A stretch of DNA of 64,000 nucleotides from Takakia lepidozioides. Lineage: Eukaryota > Streptophyta > Takakiopsida > Takakiales > Takakiaceae. A program made the position numbers and the translations under genes. Location: contig CM060731.1 in NCBI GenBank assembly GCA_030704615.1, positions 39,930,001 through 39,994,000 on the forward strand, read 5' to 3'. Shown here in pieces: positions 1-12,310 of the stretch. The notes under the pieces are model-generated. The model worked only from the letters and a program-made list of their open reading frames with translations, was not told the origin of the DNA and did not search any database. Numbering within the stretch: the stretch's first letter is position 1; every line of letters starts with the position of its first letter.

Positions 1-90
1 TTTCCATTATAATCAATTTGATCCCATCATATCCATATCAAGCATAAATCTCACAAAAATTGCATTTCCATTATTAGCCAACATGCACAG

Positions 91-278
91 CCAAAAATAA
101 TTCTGGGTTTAATCCGGTGTTGGAAGGGTATACAATAAGGCAGGCTATAACAGACAATTCTTACTGAGCACCATGCAAAAATCCAAAAATAATTCTGGGT
201 TTAAACCGGTGTTGGAAGGGTATACAATAAGGCAGGCTATAACAGACAATTCTTACTGAGCACCATGCAAAAATCCAA
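91..278. repeat. Two-copy tandem repeat, period 92 bp
   Basis: The segment beginning ccaaaaataattctgggttt at 91 is repeated almost perfectly from 183, giving a 92-bp period. Each copy contains cggtgttggaagggtatac, which resembles the hAT-like terminus CAGTGTTGGGAGGGTATA seen at 52.1 kb, so this may be a duplicated element end. No gene is seen here. Confidence 0.85.
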
Positions 279-3200
279 GACCGTGAGATGTACAGGAGAA
301 AGCACATTTGGGATAGAAAAAACTCATTGCAAGGAAGATTTTTTCTTCTCACTATAATTAAGGGGGTGGATTTGTGAGCCTGGGTGCTTTCTTTTCAAGT
401 AAAAACTAAATATTATGATATATCATGATACTGACAAACCACTGGAGGTTATACGCTCGACCACCGTACCCATAACCGCCATTATGAAAATTCTGACTTT
501 ATTGGTAACCGGTGAGTAAATCACCTTCAAGAATATTTTACTACAAGGAACCAGTGGGTATATCTGGTACCAAAATAAATAAATACCTGGACCCGGAGGG
601 TATTTAAAAAAAAGTGATACCACCCAAACACTGGATTTAACGGCTAAAGAGTTGGCAGGAATATGCCATGTAGTTTACCTGCCTTAAAGAAGGCCGCCTT
701 TAACCAAAATAAAAGCTCATCGCAAAACTGGTAGGGTTGAAGCCTGCCAGGACCGCTGAGATACCCCCGCCCCAACCCCATCCTACCCAGTCAGCTTTTA
801 CCACCTTCCGCTGCAATTATTTATCAAGCATCGCAACCTACAACCTGGTGGACTACCAAGTTAGATGGTCAGCTATCTTTACCTCGGCCAACTTTTGCAG
901 TGTCTTGCCCAACGGCAATACCATCTTCTTAAGGTCAAACCACACATCTGAACTTGACCTCCTCAATGCTACACTTGAACATAAATTTCCTAGCCTTAAA
1001 CAGTTTCCAACGTCACGTTGGGGTTTTCTATTGAGTCTGCACTCCTCTTCGAAATATTAGCTGGACCGCTCCTGAGCTTCTTTAAACAGGGCACAAATAA
1101 TGGAAAAAGACCATTCCATAGTCCACGACCTGTGTTTTGACAACTTCTCATACCTGACCCGACAAAACTTCCTGCAAGGCTAACTGGAATGAACTCATGA
1201 TTCAGTTTCTTGACCAAGCAACTCGACAAAATTCCTTGGTTCAGAGGCTCCCATCCAGCAACCATTTTGAACCTAGGTGCTAGCAGGCACTGCTGTCCAT
1301 CGAGTATAAGATAGTTCAGATTGAGGAAGAACCTAAGCAAGAACTGGTTAGAAGCTGCAAGATGACATAACTGCCCACAGTGCAAGAGGTTGGTGAGGAG
1401 CTCCAAGTACTTACAAAATGGAAATAGAACCACCAGCAATCCAATAGGATAAAGAAAGAAAGTTGTCCTTTCCAGAAACGGCAGCACTGCAACCACATTC
1501 CAATCATGTCCGAACTAATGTTAGTCACCTTATCTGACAATGCGAAGTGAAGGATACACACAATAGTGAGAAATCTATCTACAATAGACTGTTTTGGCTT
1601 GCTAAAAGGCTACACGTAAGGCACCAGGATTATGTTTTCCAAAATTCTCAAAACTCCACACAGCTAGTTTCACTATTGAGTTTCTACCAGATGTTCCTTC
1701 CAATGCAAGTTACAACCTAAATGATGAACTTAAGGGACAGGAACTGGCCAAGTTGCGCACCATCATAGCCAAGAAAGTTGACATAGTGGTAGTACGAAAG
1801 GGCCACAACATAGAGTATGTTCGACAACAATGTTGGCACAAACCCATGTGCAAGGAGGAGGGGAGAGAGGAAGTACTGCAGCACTGCATCACACAACACA
1901 AGTTCTCGGATCATAACAATCTGTTGTTATGGTCGCAGACATCTTTTTAACCAGTTGTGAAACACATTAGCTACTAACCACCTTCACGGACCCTACTCAA
2001 CAAAACAAGTCTTTAACTACTGTGCCCAAACTGATGGCTCTAAGAAGCTCTCTATCCACCGCATTCTAGAACTGTGCTGATCTCCTTCGTAAGCACAAGA
2101 CAAGAAAAAGTGAGGGGGTACCATAAAGCACAACAAAAAGTGGGAAGTAGGAATTGCAGTGAACATCAAATGCATAAAGCCTGTCCAGCCCACAAAATAC
2201 ACACCCAACCACAACCTTCTCATTCAGAAGATTCCTCAGTGAGCACAAGACAGATGAAGCAGAAAATATTTTTAATTTCTCTCATCCCTTTGTCTAACAT
2301 TCCCATGCCTATTGCAAGCATGGTAAACTGAGAACCGCCTCTGTCTCTGGTAACAAGCTTTCAGCATGGCCTCTTCTTTTTCCCTCTCTCCTAACCACCC
2401 CTTGCCCCACCCCCCACCCCCTTTTCCATCACACTAATGCTTTCCAACTGCATATAGCCACAAGGTAACAGGCAACACAGTTTCTCTCATTGTCACACAC
2501 AAACACAGAGCTATATAAGCAGGGATGAAACAACCAACCATTCAACCCGTTGCTCAACAACATGTGTATGAACTGCCACTTCTTCCCGAAGATAATGATT
2601 GGACAAAAACCTGGAAAAGCGTAATAATACTTCAGACCACTTGTTATTTGTAGAAACTACCATCTGGCCTGTTCTCTCTCAAAATATACTACACCTTGTA
2701 AATCCTTATGCCCAATGTTAACACTTTATTAAGCACAATTCGAAACAGCTGAGTCCAAAATTCCTTCTCACATTCTGACTTGCAAGGTTGTACAACTTCG
2801 AGCTAGCAGGCAGTCTGGGATTTCTGCAAGATCTTCGTAGTTGGTCATTTTAGATAGAAGGGGTTCGGCGGGAGTAGAAGGTAATGGCAGGATATGCAAA
2901 TACATGCTGTCAAATCTTTTCCCCAATCTTTCGTCCATCCAAAAGGCTTGCACAATGAATCACAGCAACTTTTGGGGATTTGAAGCAGAGGTGGATGCAA
3001 ATACAACAAGGCAAGAGAGCCCTACCAAAAGATGGTAGCCAAGGAGGTGCCAATCAGCAGAAAATGTACACACACCACTGAAGCTACTATGAAGCTTGCC
3101 TGTGCCACATTCTTACCGTACCTGTAAAGGATGCACCACATCATAATTTGAGTACAGAAGCACGAGTAACAAAAGGAATACCCACAACATTGCCACGATA

Positions 3201-5079
3201 TGATGAAGCTATATCAATGAACTTTGTAGCTCCTATCATCTGGCAACTGCCGACTATGGACGGAGTAAGTGATCAAGGATACCTACGAGGGAGAGAGAAA
3301 GGGACTACGAAGGGGAAGGAGAACCCACCCTGCACAGAAGGCAGAAGCTGCCATTGTCAACAAGAAGCTGCAAATGACCACAAATGCCGGATCATCTCGA
3401 GCCCACTGATTTTTCGTCTCTGCATATCAAATTCTGACAACTTTTTAAAGTTGCCCAATCCTTTCACTCGTTACTTCAGTAGAACAATGTATGGCCATAA
3501 ACACGACCATACATGAAGTCCTTTGACACTTGCTCATGATCCAGGCTGCATCACACTACTTCTAGTTACAAGTATGTGCATTGGTCCACCAGAATAAAAC
3601 CTCTTTGGTAACTGCACGAACTCCCAGCCTGTGTTCTCTACATTTGGTAGGCTTAAGGAACAATGAGACACACAAAGGAATGGTTTGTGGAATCCACGCA
3701 AAGCAAGGCCAAAAGTTCATAGTTTACTTATAAGGATGTCAATTTTACATTAGTAAGGCTGCATTATTCAAGCTTACTCAACACGATGATCAATCATGAT
3801 CTCTGTACAACACCAAAGATTTGGTGCTAACTCAGATTTTCATGTAGGGAGTCAGGTAAGGAAATCTTTGATCTCCACAAGAGGCCAAGCCCTATGGACG
3901 ACACAGTAGAAAACACTCACATCAGAACAGCTATCAAACCCAAACATTGCTTGGAGACAAAGTGCCGTCCTCAGCTAAGCTGCTTGTAGGTCCTGAGAAA
4001 GGGATATTGCTGGTCCAGGTCCAGCATAAAGAGAGGAGGAAATGATGTACTCTTAGCCTTGTGGCCATAACACCTTCGACCTGATTATTTCAAGCACAAA
4101 GGGGGTGAAAGGGAGAGACAAGAGACAGGACAGGGAGAGGTGACTCACGCTTGTGGTACTTGGTATGTTGATAGCTGCAATCAATGAAGAGTAGTGAATG
4201 TTCGCAGTTCATACATGTCACCACAATCAGCAGGGAATGGCAATGTCAATGCCAGGCCCATAAGCCCAGAAAACAGCCATTAATTTTCTTCGTTTGTGTC
4301 TCTCGGGTGAGAGGGCTATGTACCTGCTTTGAATTCAAAATGTGCAGGTTGGAGCCAAGAGCTCTAGTGGCCTCCTTATAGGTCACCTTCATAGAGGCAG
4401 CCTTGACCTCAAACCAACATTGTTAGCAAACACTAACCCTGAGCTCTTCTCTTCTCTTCTCTCATCAGTTATATGGACCAATACAAGTGAAGCCGTCTTC
4501 CTAATTCCTTCCTTGCAGTGCGCAAGACTCTAATCATTACTTACCTTACTGGTGTAATACTTTCACAAAAGGATGCAAATTTTGTTAAGGAAGAAGCTCT
4601 TGAGAGAAAACACATTGTCTTTTCCGAAGACTTCTCTTCTGTCTCTTTAGCGCCCTCATAACTGCCTTCCTAGCTACCAAACATCCTATACCTACAACAG
4701 TTGTATGACCTACTGTGGTTTACATTTTAGGTGGATGCAGAAGAACGTAGTGCTCTAGAAAAGCTTGGACATGTATTGCGCTTCAATAAACTTTCTCTCA
4801 CTTTTTTCACAGGTGGCAGTAAACATTGTGGAGAATTGCGCTAATTAGAGCAGAATCCTGTTGTAATGCAGAGAAGAGCAGCGATCAGAACGTACACAAC
4901 TTTGGGTGAGGTGCAGAGATGAAGCATTTGCCAGAATGTATACTCCATATCCATTTGTTGGTACTGAAAAGATACCCATGGCTTTTGTTAGCTCACAAGG
5001 CTCAAGATGGAATGGCCTTGCCCTCCAATTCTCACCACAAACTTCTCAAGATACAGAACCTCATCATGATCTCTCTATC
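279..5079. other. Long stretch without recognisable genes
   Basis: Only short open frames occur, with no recognisable protein family on either strand. The sequence at about 420-640 is rich in ggtat/atacc motifs and ends in ataccacccaaacactg, resembling the hAT-like ends found elsewhere in the window. A TATA-like gctatataagcaggg lies near 2510-2525, with no coding region that I recognise downstream. I see nothing else that I can support. Confidence 0.5.
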
Positions 5080-5330
5080 TCTCTCTAATGGGAATGGGGT
5101 AATGAAGACATCCCTGTACTACTCATATCTTGGTATTGAGTTTACCTCCAGCTGTAACTGGGATGCGCATACACAAAAAGTAGTTCAATCAGCTAAACAC
5201 AAAGTCTTGGGTCTCACTAACTTTTCCACCGCAGAGGGATTAATACTAAAGCTTTACATCGTTATTAGATCTTGAGGCTGAGCCTAAAGCCTTGGCCCTG
5301 TTGAGGTCCACTTGCTGGGGAGCTCACACA
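5080..5330 (+). pseudogene. LINE reverse-transcriptase relic
   Basis: One frame reads SYLGIEFTSSCNWDAH followed by a stretch like QKVVQSAKHKVLGL. This is the style of the segment just after the catalytic core of plant non-LTR retrotransposon reverse transcriptases (YLG followed by W..H and a run of K and Q). The frame closes at a stop about 5275, and the following bases continue a similar reading only with stops. No endonuclease or YXDD core is visible, so this is a short dead fragment. The match is by eye. Confidence 0.5.
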
Positions 5331-6407
5331 CAGTGGATTGATACTTGTGTGAAGGGCTTTCTAGAGGCATCTGTAAAGACTGAACACTCACATATGATGA
5401 AATGGATCCGCAAAGGTGTTTCTTGAAAATCCAAATGCTGACAGTGTCAGAATGTGTCATCTGACACAATCATCTCTAGTTTTTGTCTCTTCCATTCGTT
5501 CAGAAGCTCATCGCCCAAGTACCAAAATGTAGAAAGGCTACACAGCTGTCCCTCTCCAGACTGGGTGCTGAAATTTACTAAACCTAGTTTTCTATGCAAT
5601 TTCCTTTCCAGAGGATTCTTCTGTGTCTGTCACACAAGGATACAACATGAAGGAGATCACCAACCTCCTTACCTACAGCTTATGTGACGTTCAACTTATG
5701 GCAGGAAGCAACTATTGCGACCCTAGCCTAGAATGCCCACGTGCAAGAGCATCGACGTTGCAAGAGCCACTTCTCCAGCATCTCACCTAAATGATGCGGA
5801 CGTGGCCCCCAGCTCGAACCGTGCAGCTATGCTGGCGATCGACGCTGTCTTTCAGCACCCTAATACAGCCCATTCAACGGACTTCCAACCAGACATCCCG
5901 CTTCCTAAGCTGATGTTATGCTCAAATGCAGCAGTTTATACAGCTGATGATCTCGTTTGACACATCACACTGAACCTAAATTCAACCAGGGCGAAGAACA
6001 AGCTTCAGAAATCTGCTACCTCTTAACCGGACCAAGGATCCCTCTCTCCATCTCCCCTTTTTTTAGCAACTGAATCGCAGAGAGAGGTAAAGGATAAAAC
6101 CTTGACAATCCGCCTCAAATATTGAGGAAGAAAGGAATTGTTGCGGTAGCCCGAAGAAGACCGACCCCTGGTCACTGTGGGCAACATTGTGGTGACTATT
6201 GTTTCCAAATCTCCGCCCTAATTCATATACACAAAAATGCCCCTTACTTAGGGCTCAGGCTGGCCCCTCACCATGGACAAACAACAGATCGGGGCACTAT
6301 TCAAGCCAGCACCAGCAAGCATCAAACATCAAACCCTTCTTCCGCATCGATTCTGCAACGCTCCCTGTTGGTCGTAGCCATCTCTTGTCAATGCAGCGGA
6401 ATCTCTC

Positions 6408-6719
6408 GTGCTCGGCCTGCAGATTCTCGACTCGACGTCAGCCACGGAAGGTGAGCCAGAGAACAGAAGCCTAGGGTTTTTCAAACCTTCGTGGATGGAT
6501 GATCTGTTTTATTCATCGTCTTCTTTCCCAGAGAACGGAAGCCTAGGGTTTTTCAAACATTCGTGGATGGATGATCTTTTCTATTCATCGTCTTCTTTCC
6601 CTTCTAGCCTTGGTGGGTATGTAGATGCTGGCAAACATTGCTTCACTGTATCATCGTTCTCTCTAGGCTTGGAGTTAGCTGAAGAGACTACAGACACTGA
6701 TTCAAGGATGCATTGTTAA
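6408..6719 (+). CDS. Hypothetical small ORF with a 24-residue tandem repeat
   Basis: A 103-codon frame contains two in-frame tandem copies of a 72-bp unit (copies start near 6456 and 6528). Each encodes SLGFFK.SWMDDLFYSSSSF. The upstream sequence ccacggaaggtgagcc looks like a splice donor at the start of the first repeat, so the frame may not be translated as drawn. I recognise no family. It could be a small gene, the 5' end of a spliced gene, or chance reading through a duplicated sequence. The next 1.6 kb downstream offers no clear continuation. Confidence 0.25.
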   Translation: MLGLQILDSTSATEGEPENRSLGFFKPSWMDDLFYSSSSFPENGSLGFFKHSWMDDLFYSSSSFPSSLGGYVDAGKHCFTVSSFSLGLELAEETTDTDSRMHC

Positions 6720-8360
6720 GCTGAGCTCGGAGGGCATGGATGCAGCTGACAGCCTTTTGGGACGTTTCTGCATGTTTCAAGCACTTCGAACTTGTTGTGG
6801 CAGTCATTGCAGCCTCTGCACAAGTACTTCTAGGTCCGTGTATAAAGAATGGGTAACTGTTGCCTCTTGATGGCTCGGAAAATTCTCCAGAGACGGTTTG
6901 GGATAACATGTGATGTGTGATTTTGGTCCCCAGCATAAAATGGATGAAAGGGGATACTACTCAATGCTGTTACTTGGAGGCAACCTCCTCATGCTTGCCT
7001 CGAATGAATTGGTCAGCGTTTTTTCTTGTGTTCTTTCACACATGAAATGGCATGGATGTGCTCGTAGACGAAACTCTTGCTTATTGTAGCGCTTTACAGG
7101 TATATAAATAACGTCGTCCATGCAAGTTTGTTTATGAGTTTTGTGACTGTATCACTCGTCCACTTGCTACCCCTAGTCCCACATTCTTATTGACTGTCCT
7201 TGTTCCACCATTCTCTATCTAATTATTATATGGACTTGGGTATCGACTCTACTTGCCATGCTTGTTAACTTTTGCAGCGGCACCAGAAAACTGGACCCCA
7301 AGTGTCTGTAGATATTGAGTCAGGTGAAGAGGCCATGCTGGACCCAACATCAGGCAGAAGATCCTGAGGTTACCAAGTATGGTAGCACGAAGTTGCTATT
7401 CCAAGCCCTTTATCACATGGGTCTTGTTATTGTGGGGAGTATTAGTGGTGAAACAAGCAACTTGCATGAATGCAATCACTGGCTATTTTAGGGGGTAAAA
7501 GAGGGCTGTGAATCTCGGCCTGGGAGCCCCTGGAATAGCCATTCCCTTACATTAGAGGCAGATATTTATATTCTACATGCACATTTAAGAGTCAGTAATG
7601 AGCTTGTAAAAAGTGCACAGTAATTACAGACCATTCCAGAATTTAATCGACCTCCAAACACTAAAGGAATTGAGCCCAATCTGACTTAACGTAGTTTCGT
7701 TCATGAGTAGACCCAAGCAAGGCTTGAAGGCCTTTCGAGCCTATTATCCAACCTTGGGCAGGTTATGATGTATGGCAGCACCAAGTTGCTATTCTGAGCT
7801 CTTCACGCATGGGTTGTGATCTTGTGCTTACAAAGATTGAACAAAGCAGTCCCAACAAGGTGAATGGTTGTGTGCTCAGAGATTGCATGGGAATGTATGA
7901 CCACATCCTGCATTGGCATCAAAATGGTAGGCACAGAGAAATGGTGTCATCTCATTTCTCTGGTCTTCCCTCACCTCTCCACCTCAATGATCCAATGCTT
8001 GGCAAATTTTGCTTCACAATGGTAGGGAGAGCCGACAAAGGGTCAAAAGCAAGGTTGTGATGAACACTTGGCTGCTACCAGCCAGTAGCTTCAAATTCCA
8101 AAAGACCGCAGGATCCATAGGCGATGCTTTCACAGTTTGTCAGTTTACATTCGTACTGAAAATTAAAATCAACTGGAGTGGGGAACAAGAAGCAAATTCA
8201 ACATGTGAGAGATCTCAGACCTACAACCATTGGCCGTAACACATACAACAGGTCACAATTCTTGGTTGGATTGTAAGGAAGGAGGGAGAGAGAAACTTAC
8301 TAAGAGTGCCTGAGCTTTCCTATGGTGCCCTTGAGGACTGGGAAAATGACCTGTGGGGGT
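6720..8360. other. Non-coding or unrecognised, with a short duplicated block
   Basis: An exon-like stretch follows ttttgcag at 7278 (RHQKTGPQVSVDIESGEEA, stop about 7365), but it matches no family I know. A block reading tggtagcacgaagttgctat at about 7381 recurs in altered form near 7770 (atggcagcaccaagttgctat). No further features can be supported. Confidence 0.35.
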
Positions 8361-8367
8361 TTTTATG

Positions 8368-8554
8368 CACTTGAGCAGGTAGCCCAGTGGTTGGGTATTT
8401 GTGCCTTGCCGGTGCATATCCTAGGTGATCCTGGGTTCAATCCTTCAACATGTGCCTTCAGACCGTCCATTGGGCCCTCGCTGGCCTGTGTGTTGAGCAG
8501 TAGGCCCTGTAAATTCACTGGACGTTAAAGAATCTTTATCTTTTTATCTTTATG
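8368..8554 (+). mobile_element. tRNA-derived SINE, copy 1
   Basis: The head has an internal RNA polymerase III A box (gtagcccagtggttgg) and, about 40 bases on, a B box (gggttcaatcc), as in tRNA genes. A unit-specific body (ccattgggccctcgctggcc, agtaggccctgtaaattcactgga) follows, and the element ends in a ctttatct repeat tail. A second copy sits at 38255-38436 with the same head, body and tail, roughly nine of ten bases identical by eye. Two dispersed copies with identical limits define it as a family, not a stray tRNA. Target duplications are not clear. It directly abuts a TTAA-flanked element. Confidence 0.8.
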
Positions 8555-8564
8555 TTTCAGGATC

Positions 8565-8974
8565 TTAACCCTCAAGTGCCCAGACTCATTTTCACCCTCT
8601 CGCGGAAAAACATGACCTTGGCCCACAAAAACATTTTTATCTCTGTGTCCCTGTAAAACTGACCGTTGGAATTACTTCCCACCTACCCAACCTCTTTGCC
8701 ACAAAAAGTTTCATCAAATTCCAACTGCCAGATCGGAAGATTATAAAGTGTAGAGTGGAGACAAAAAAAACTCTTCACTAAGAAATAGGTGCCAAAAAAA
8801 GCAGTTTTTTTGCTCGTATTTGGACAGTTTTAGTTTCTCTTTTTTTGAGAGTCTCAAGAATGTTGTTCCATACCTGATAACACACATCCTCATAAATTTT
8901 CAGTTTTTTCTGAAATGTTATAAATGCAAATTCAAAGTGACCCGATTCAGGTCGCTTGGGAACTTAAGGGTTAA
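8565..8974. mobile_element. TTAA-flanked terminal-inverted-repeat element (piggyBac-like MITE), copy 1
   Basis: The left end reads TTAA-CCCTCAAGTGCCCA. The reverse complement of the right end reads TTAA-CCCTTAAGTTCCCA. This gives about 14-bp inverted repeats starting CCC with a TTAA at both edges, as expected of piggyBac-type insertion. There is no transposase, and about 400 bp lie between the TTAAs, so it is non-autonomous. The end is related to those at 10338, 11192 and 12051. Confidence 0.6.
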
Positions 8975-10337
8975 CAAAGCCTGAACTTATCAAGGCATTG
9001 CGCACTATTGAACGTTCAATCAAAGGGCAGTGCTTCACAGAATGACAGAGGGCATGAGTTTATTGATACTGTAATCCCATATTGCTTTCATTGCACTTCC
9101 AGAGCAGCAATGATAAATCACAAAAAAGTTCATACGCCTGTCAACCCGGACAAGAGCCATACTCTCTTCAAAGAAAGAAAAGTGCATAGAAACATATGGC
9201 TTCGAAGCAAGAAGCCAAACTCACAGCTACATACTTTGCTCCCGCGTGCATAAGCTTTGGAACGAGGTTGATTTATGTATCCGCATAGTTCTATAAAAGA
9301 CCCAAGTGGGGTGACTATACAAATGGGTAAAACTGTCCCCAAGAAGAGAAACAAAAACTCATATAGCTAGATATGTTAAGAAAAAAAAAATCACAGTATC
9401 ACCTTCTACCTGAAGAAGGTTAGATAACAGGAAAGAGGATGGGTCAGACAGTGCCGGGAGGCGAGATGAAGTCGCCCCGGCAACCTCTGCCCAACATAAA
9501 ATAGATAGAGCTTGAGCCTTTTGTAAAGCAACAGAAACTTGTTGTCTAAAGAAGGCTACAAGAACAAAGATGTTTGGGTTTCCAACGTTTTTTGTTTTCT
9601 GCTGCGCGATGGGCACATGTGCGAAGGAAGTTATTGAACTGATGATGCAAACAACCGAAACTCTATTGGTTTGAGAAGTGCATGTCACTAAGCATTCTTA
9701 CTCCCAACCACATTATAAAACATACATAATTGACCACCACGACTTGCCAAACAAAACATACAATGAAATGAAATTTATTTTTATTGGATACTCTGGCAAG
9801 CAAACATCACAAAGTCATATCAACATCTATATTCATTATGTATTTTTCTTAATCATCTGCATCTCAAGAGCTGTTTGTAGATCAAACATTGTATGCTCTG
9901 TAAGTTGCTGAAATTGCTCGATGTCAAAATCGTCTTTTTCTGTCTCTCTTCATTTTACCTCGTTCATAGTATATTCAGCAATGAAAGCAAGAGATTGAAC
10001 GCACAAATGTGACGTTGTTTGTTGTAGCTTGAATGGTACCTTGAATCTAACGTGGTAACAGATTGAAGGTGGAGTGAGTACCAATATAATAACATCTCAC
10101 TTCATATCAGAGAGCCATATTGAGATTTTTTTGGATGATGATCATCATTTGGCTTCAAATTTTCATTAATATGTGCCACATAGGAACAGCAATGATGATG
10201 ATGCTGATTATCGTAAAGATTTTCAATTGATGAGGAAGGTCCTCCACCTCATCCATATTGATGATCATTTCCCATCTTGGGCTACTTCATGTTGTGTATT
10301 GTAGAATATGACAATTCAAATCAATTGTAAGCGTATG
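8975..10337. other. No recognisable gene
   Basis: Short frames only. A minus-strand frame at 9359-9688 (109 codons) has no family features that I recognise. At 10110-10240 there is a run of gatgatgatcatcat-type triplets. Nothing else is supported. Confidence 0.4.
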
Positions 10338-11192
10338 TTAACCCCTAAAGGACAAGCCTGTTTTTGGTGGGCCCATTGCAAAACGGAACATGCCCTCATG
10401 TTTGAGGGCATATCTGACATTTGACAAACATCCAGGGGGATGAACCGTATGAAAGTAATCCTACCTACTTCAGGAACCTACTGTAAAAATTTCAGTTGAT
10501 TTCACCGTGTATTACGAAGATTATAACAAAAATGCAAGCTGAAAATGTTTATTGTGCTCTAGTTTTGGAGTGAAAAATGGTTTGACCAAGCAATTGGCCT
10601 GGCAAAATGAATTTTCATTGATAGAGCATACCCAAATTATAATTGCCTGGCATGTAGAGCACCTTGGGCCAATTCCAGAACCAAATTCCAAAAACACATG
10701 AGGGTTGCTTTGTATGGGAAAATAGGTGGGTCAAAAAGACCATCCACTACAATTGACCCCAAATCTGCCTCAAATGTGTCCAAATTTTCATCACAAGGTG
10801 AATTCCTCTGGTCATATTGTTCCTTGCGTGGAAACTCACTACCACATAAAATTTGGAAGCATTCTAACCTATCTACATGCATAGATGAATTTTCTAACCT
10901 ATCTACATGCAAAAGGAATTTCCATTGGTACAGCCGCCCATATCCTGCATCGTCATTAGGTCAAAGCTGCTAGAGAGCCCTGAATTTGATACCCTTGCAC
11001 ACTAAAAATTTTTACCGACGGCTGTGCTTTTATTATTTTAGGGTGCCATAAAGACAGGCAGGTGCATGACGTCACGGCGCACAACTTTCATTCAGAAAGT
11101 TTTTTCATCCGAGATCATCCAACGATTTGCTATAGTGGCAAATCGATTTCTGACGTGACCCGAAACGGGTCGCGTCGTCCATTAGGGGTTAA
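10338..11192. mobile_element. TTAA-flanked terminal-inverted-repeat element (piggyBac-like), copy 2
   Basis: The left end is TTAA-CCCCTAAAGGAC. The right end, reverse complemented, is TTAA-CCCCTAATGGAC. The inverted repeats are 12 bp with one mismatch and both edges are TTAA. Just inside the right end is a short palindromic acccgaaacgggtcgcg motif, like the gacccgattcaggtcgc near the right end of copy 1. The interior has no transposase-like frame. The piggyBac assignment rests on TTAA plus the CCC start and is an inference. Confidence 0.6.
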
Positions 11193-11595
11193 TCCATTTC
11201 AACTTTAAAGAAATGCATACATGACGGTTTCAAACACCAATGTGCTTTTAGTTGTCCCAAGGCAATGAGGACTTCGTACAAAAAGGGTTTATAGGTAGTG
11301 GTACTGATTCTTAAAATTGGCAAACCCAATTAATTCAAGACATGTGTAGATAGAATATTCCCTCTGTATGTATAGATTGAATATGCAAACATGATGTGGT
11401 TCATAAAGTGGAGTGGTGCATGTTTTGAGTTTTGACACTTGAGACATGTGCATAACTTAGAGACACATTGCTGGTACAAGTTTTTGGTTTCATCCAACAG
11501 GAGACTTTCTATATAAATGTGCCACCTCCATTAGTGCACTGGAATTCGGGGTTTTCTCACAAGTATTCTTGTATTCATGCCGTAATGGTTTTTAG

Positions 11596-12310
11596 TAGTG
11601 TTGGACTGGTATGAAGTATTTTACATACCGGTCTGGTCTTGGTACCAAACGTATCATAAAACTTTATACCAGTCTGGTCTATATAATGGTGGATGTATTT
11701 TTTTCCAGATACTTGTATGAGTATGAGTATTGTGACCACAATACCAGTTGGTGTGAAATATCAACTTTGGTATCATTCCAAAGCCATCTTGAATTGTCAA
11801 ATAGCAAGTATCAGGTGAAAACAAATAATAAATAAATAAACATAAGTGCAAATATGTAGGCATATGTCCACATATGTACACATAAATTAGTATAGTACAC
11901 ACACCAGAGTAATGAGGAAGGCGGCGGGGGAGTACAGGCCCTACAGTGGAAAAAAATTGGTTCGTCCCCATAGAGGAGCTGTGGTCCCGAACCTGCAAAG
12001 GGGTCTGGTTGTGAGGCCAATTTCCAATGAACCCCATAGTCCTTTAAGGGTTAATCCCACCCTACTGCGAGCCCGCCATTGGCACTCACTCTCAACTTTG
12101 GACTTAAAAAAACAAATGCATGTGATACATGCAAGCCTCCCGTGGATCTTGTCTCATGCCCTAATGTAACACCTAAAAACCAATGTTGGACTGGTATATG
12201 CACTGGTATTAGATACCAGACCAGTCTAGTATCATTTGCAGGGAGAATACTTGGTCATATACCAGACCAGGCTGGTATCAATTTTTCCATACCAGTCACC
12301 CTATCATGGG
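11596..12310. repeat. hAT-like repeat remnants with CAGTGTTGGACTGGTAT-type ends
   Basis: Related ends occur at 11596 (tagtgttggactggtat) and 12181 (caatgttggactggtat), and the complementary right end atataccagtccaacactg occurs at 26201. The interiors are packed with accagtctggtat and ataccag motifs in both orientations, a subterminal pattern typical of hAT elements. A lone TTAA-type end (cctttaagggttaa) lies at 12041-12054. Boundaries and target duplications could not be closed, so this is a set of fragments. Confidence 0.4.

Noticed and set aside
116-632. A complete hAT element between cggtgttggaagggtata (116) and ataccacccaaacactg (632)
   Set aside because: The flanking 8-mers differ, and the left end lies inside a tandem duplication, so boundaries cannot be supported.
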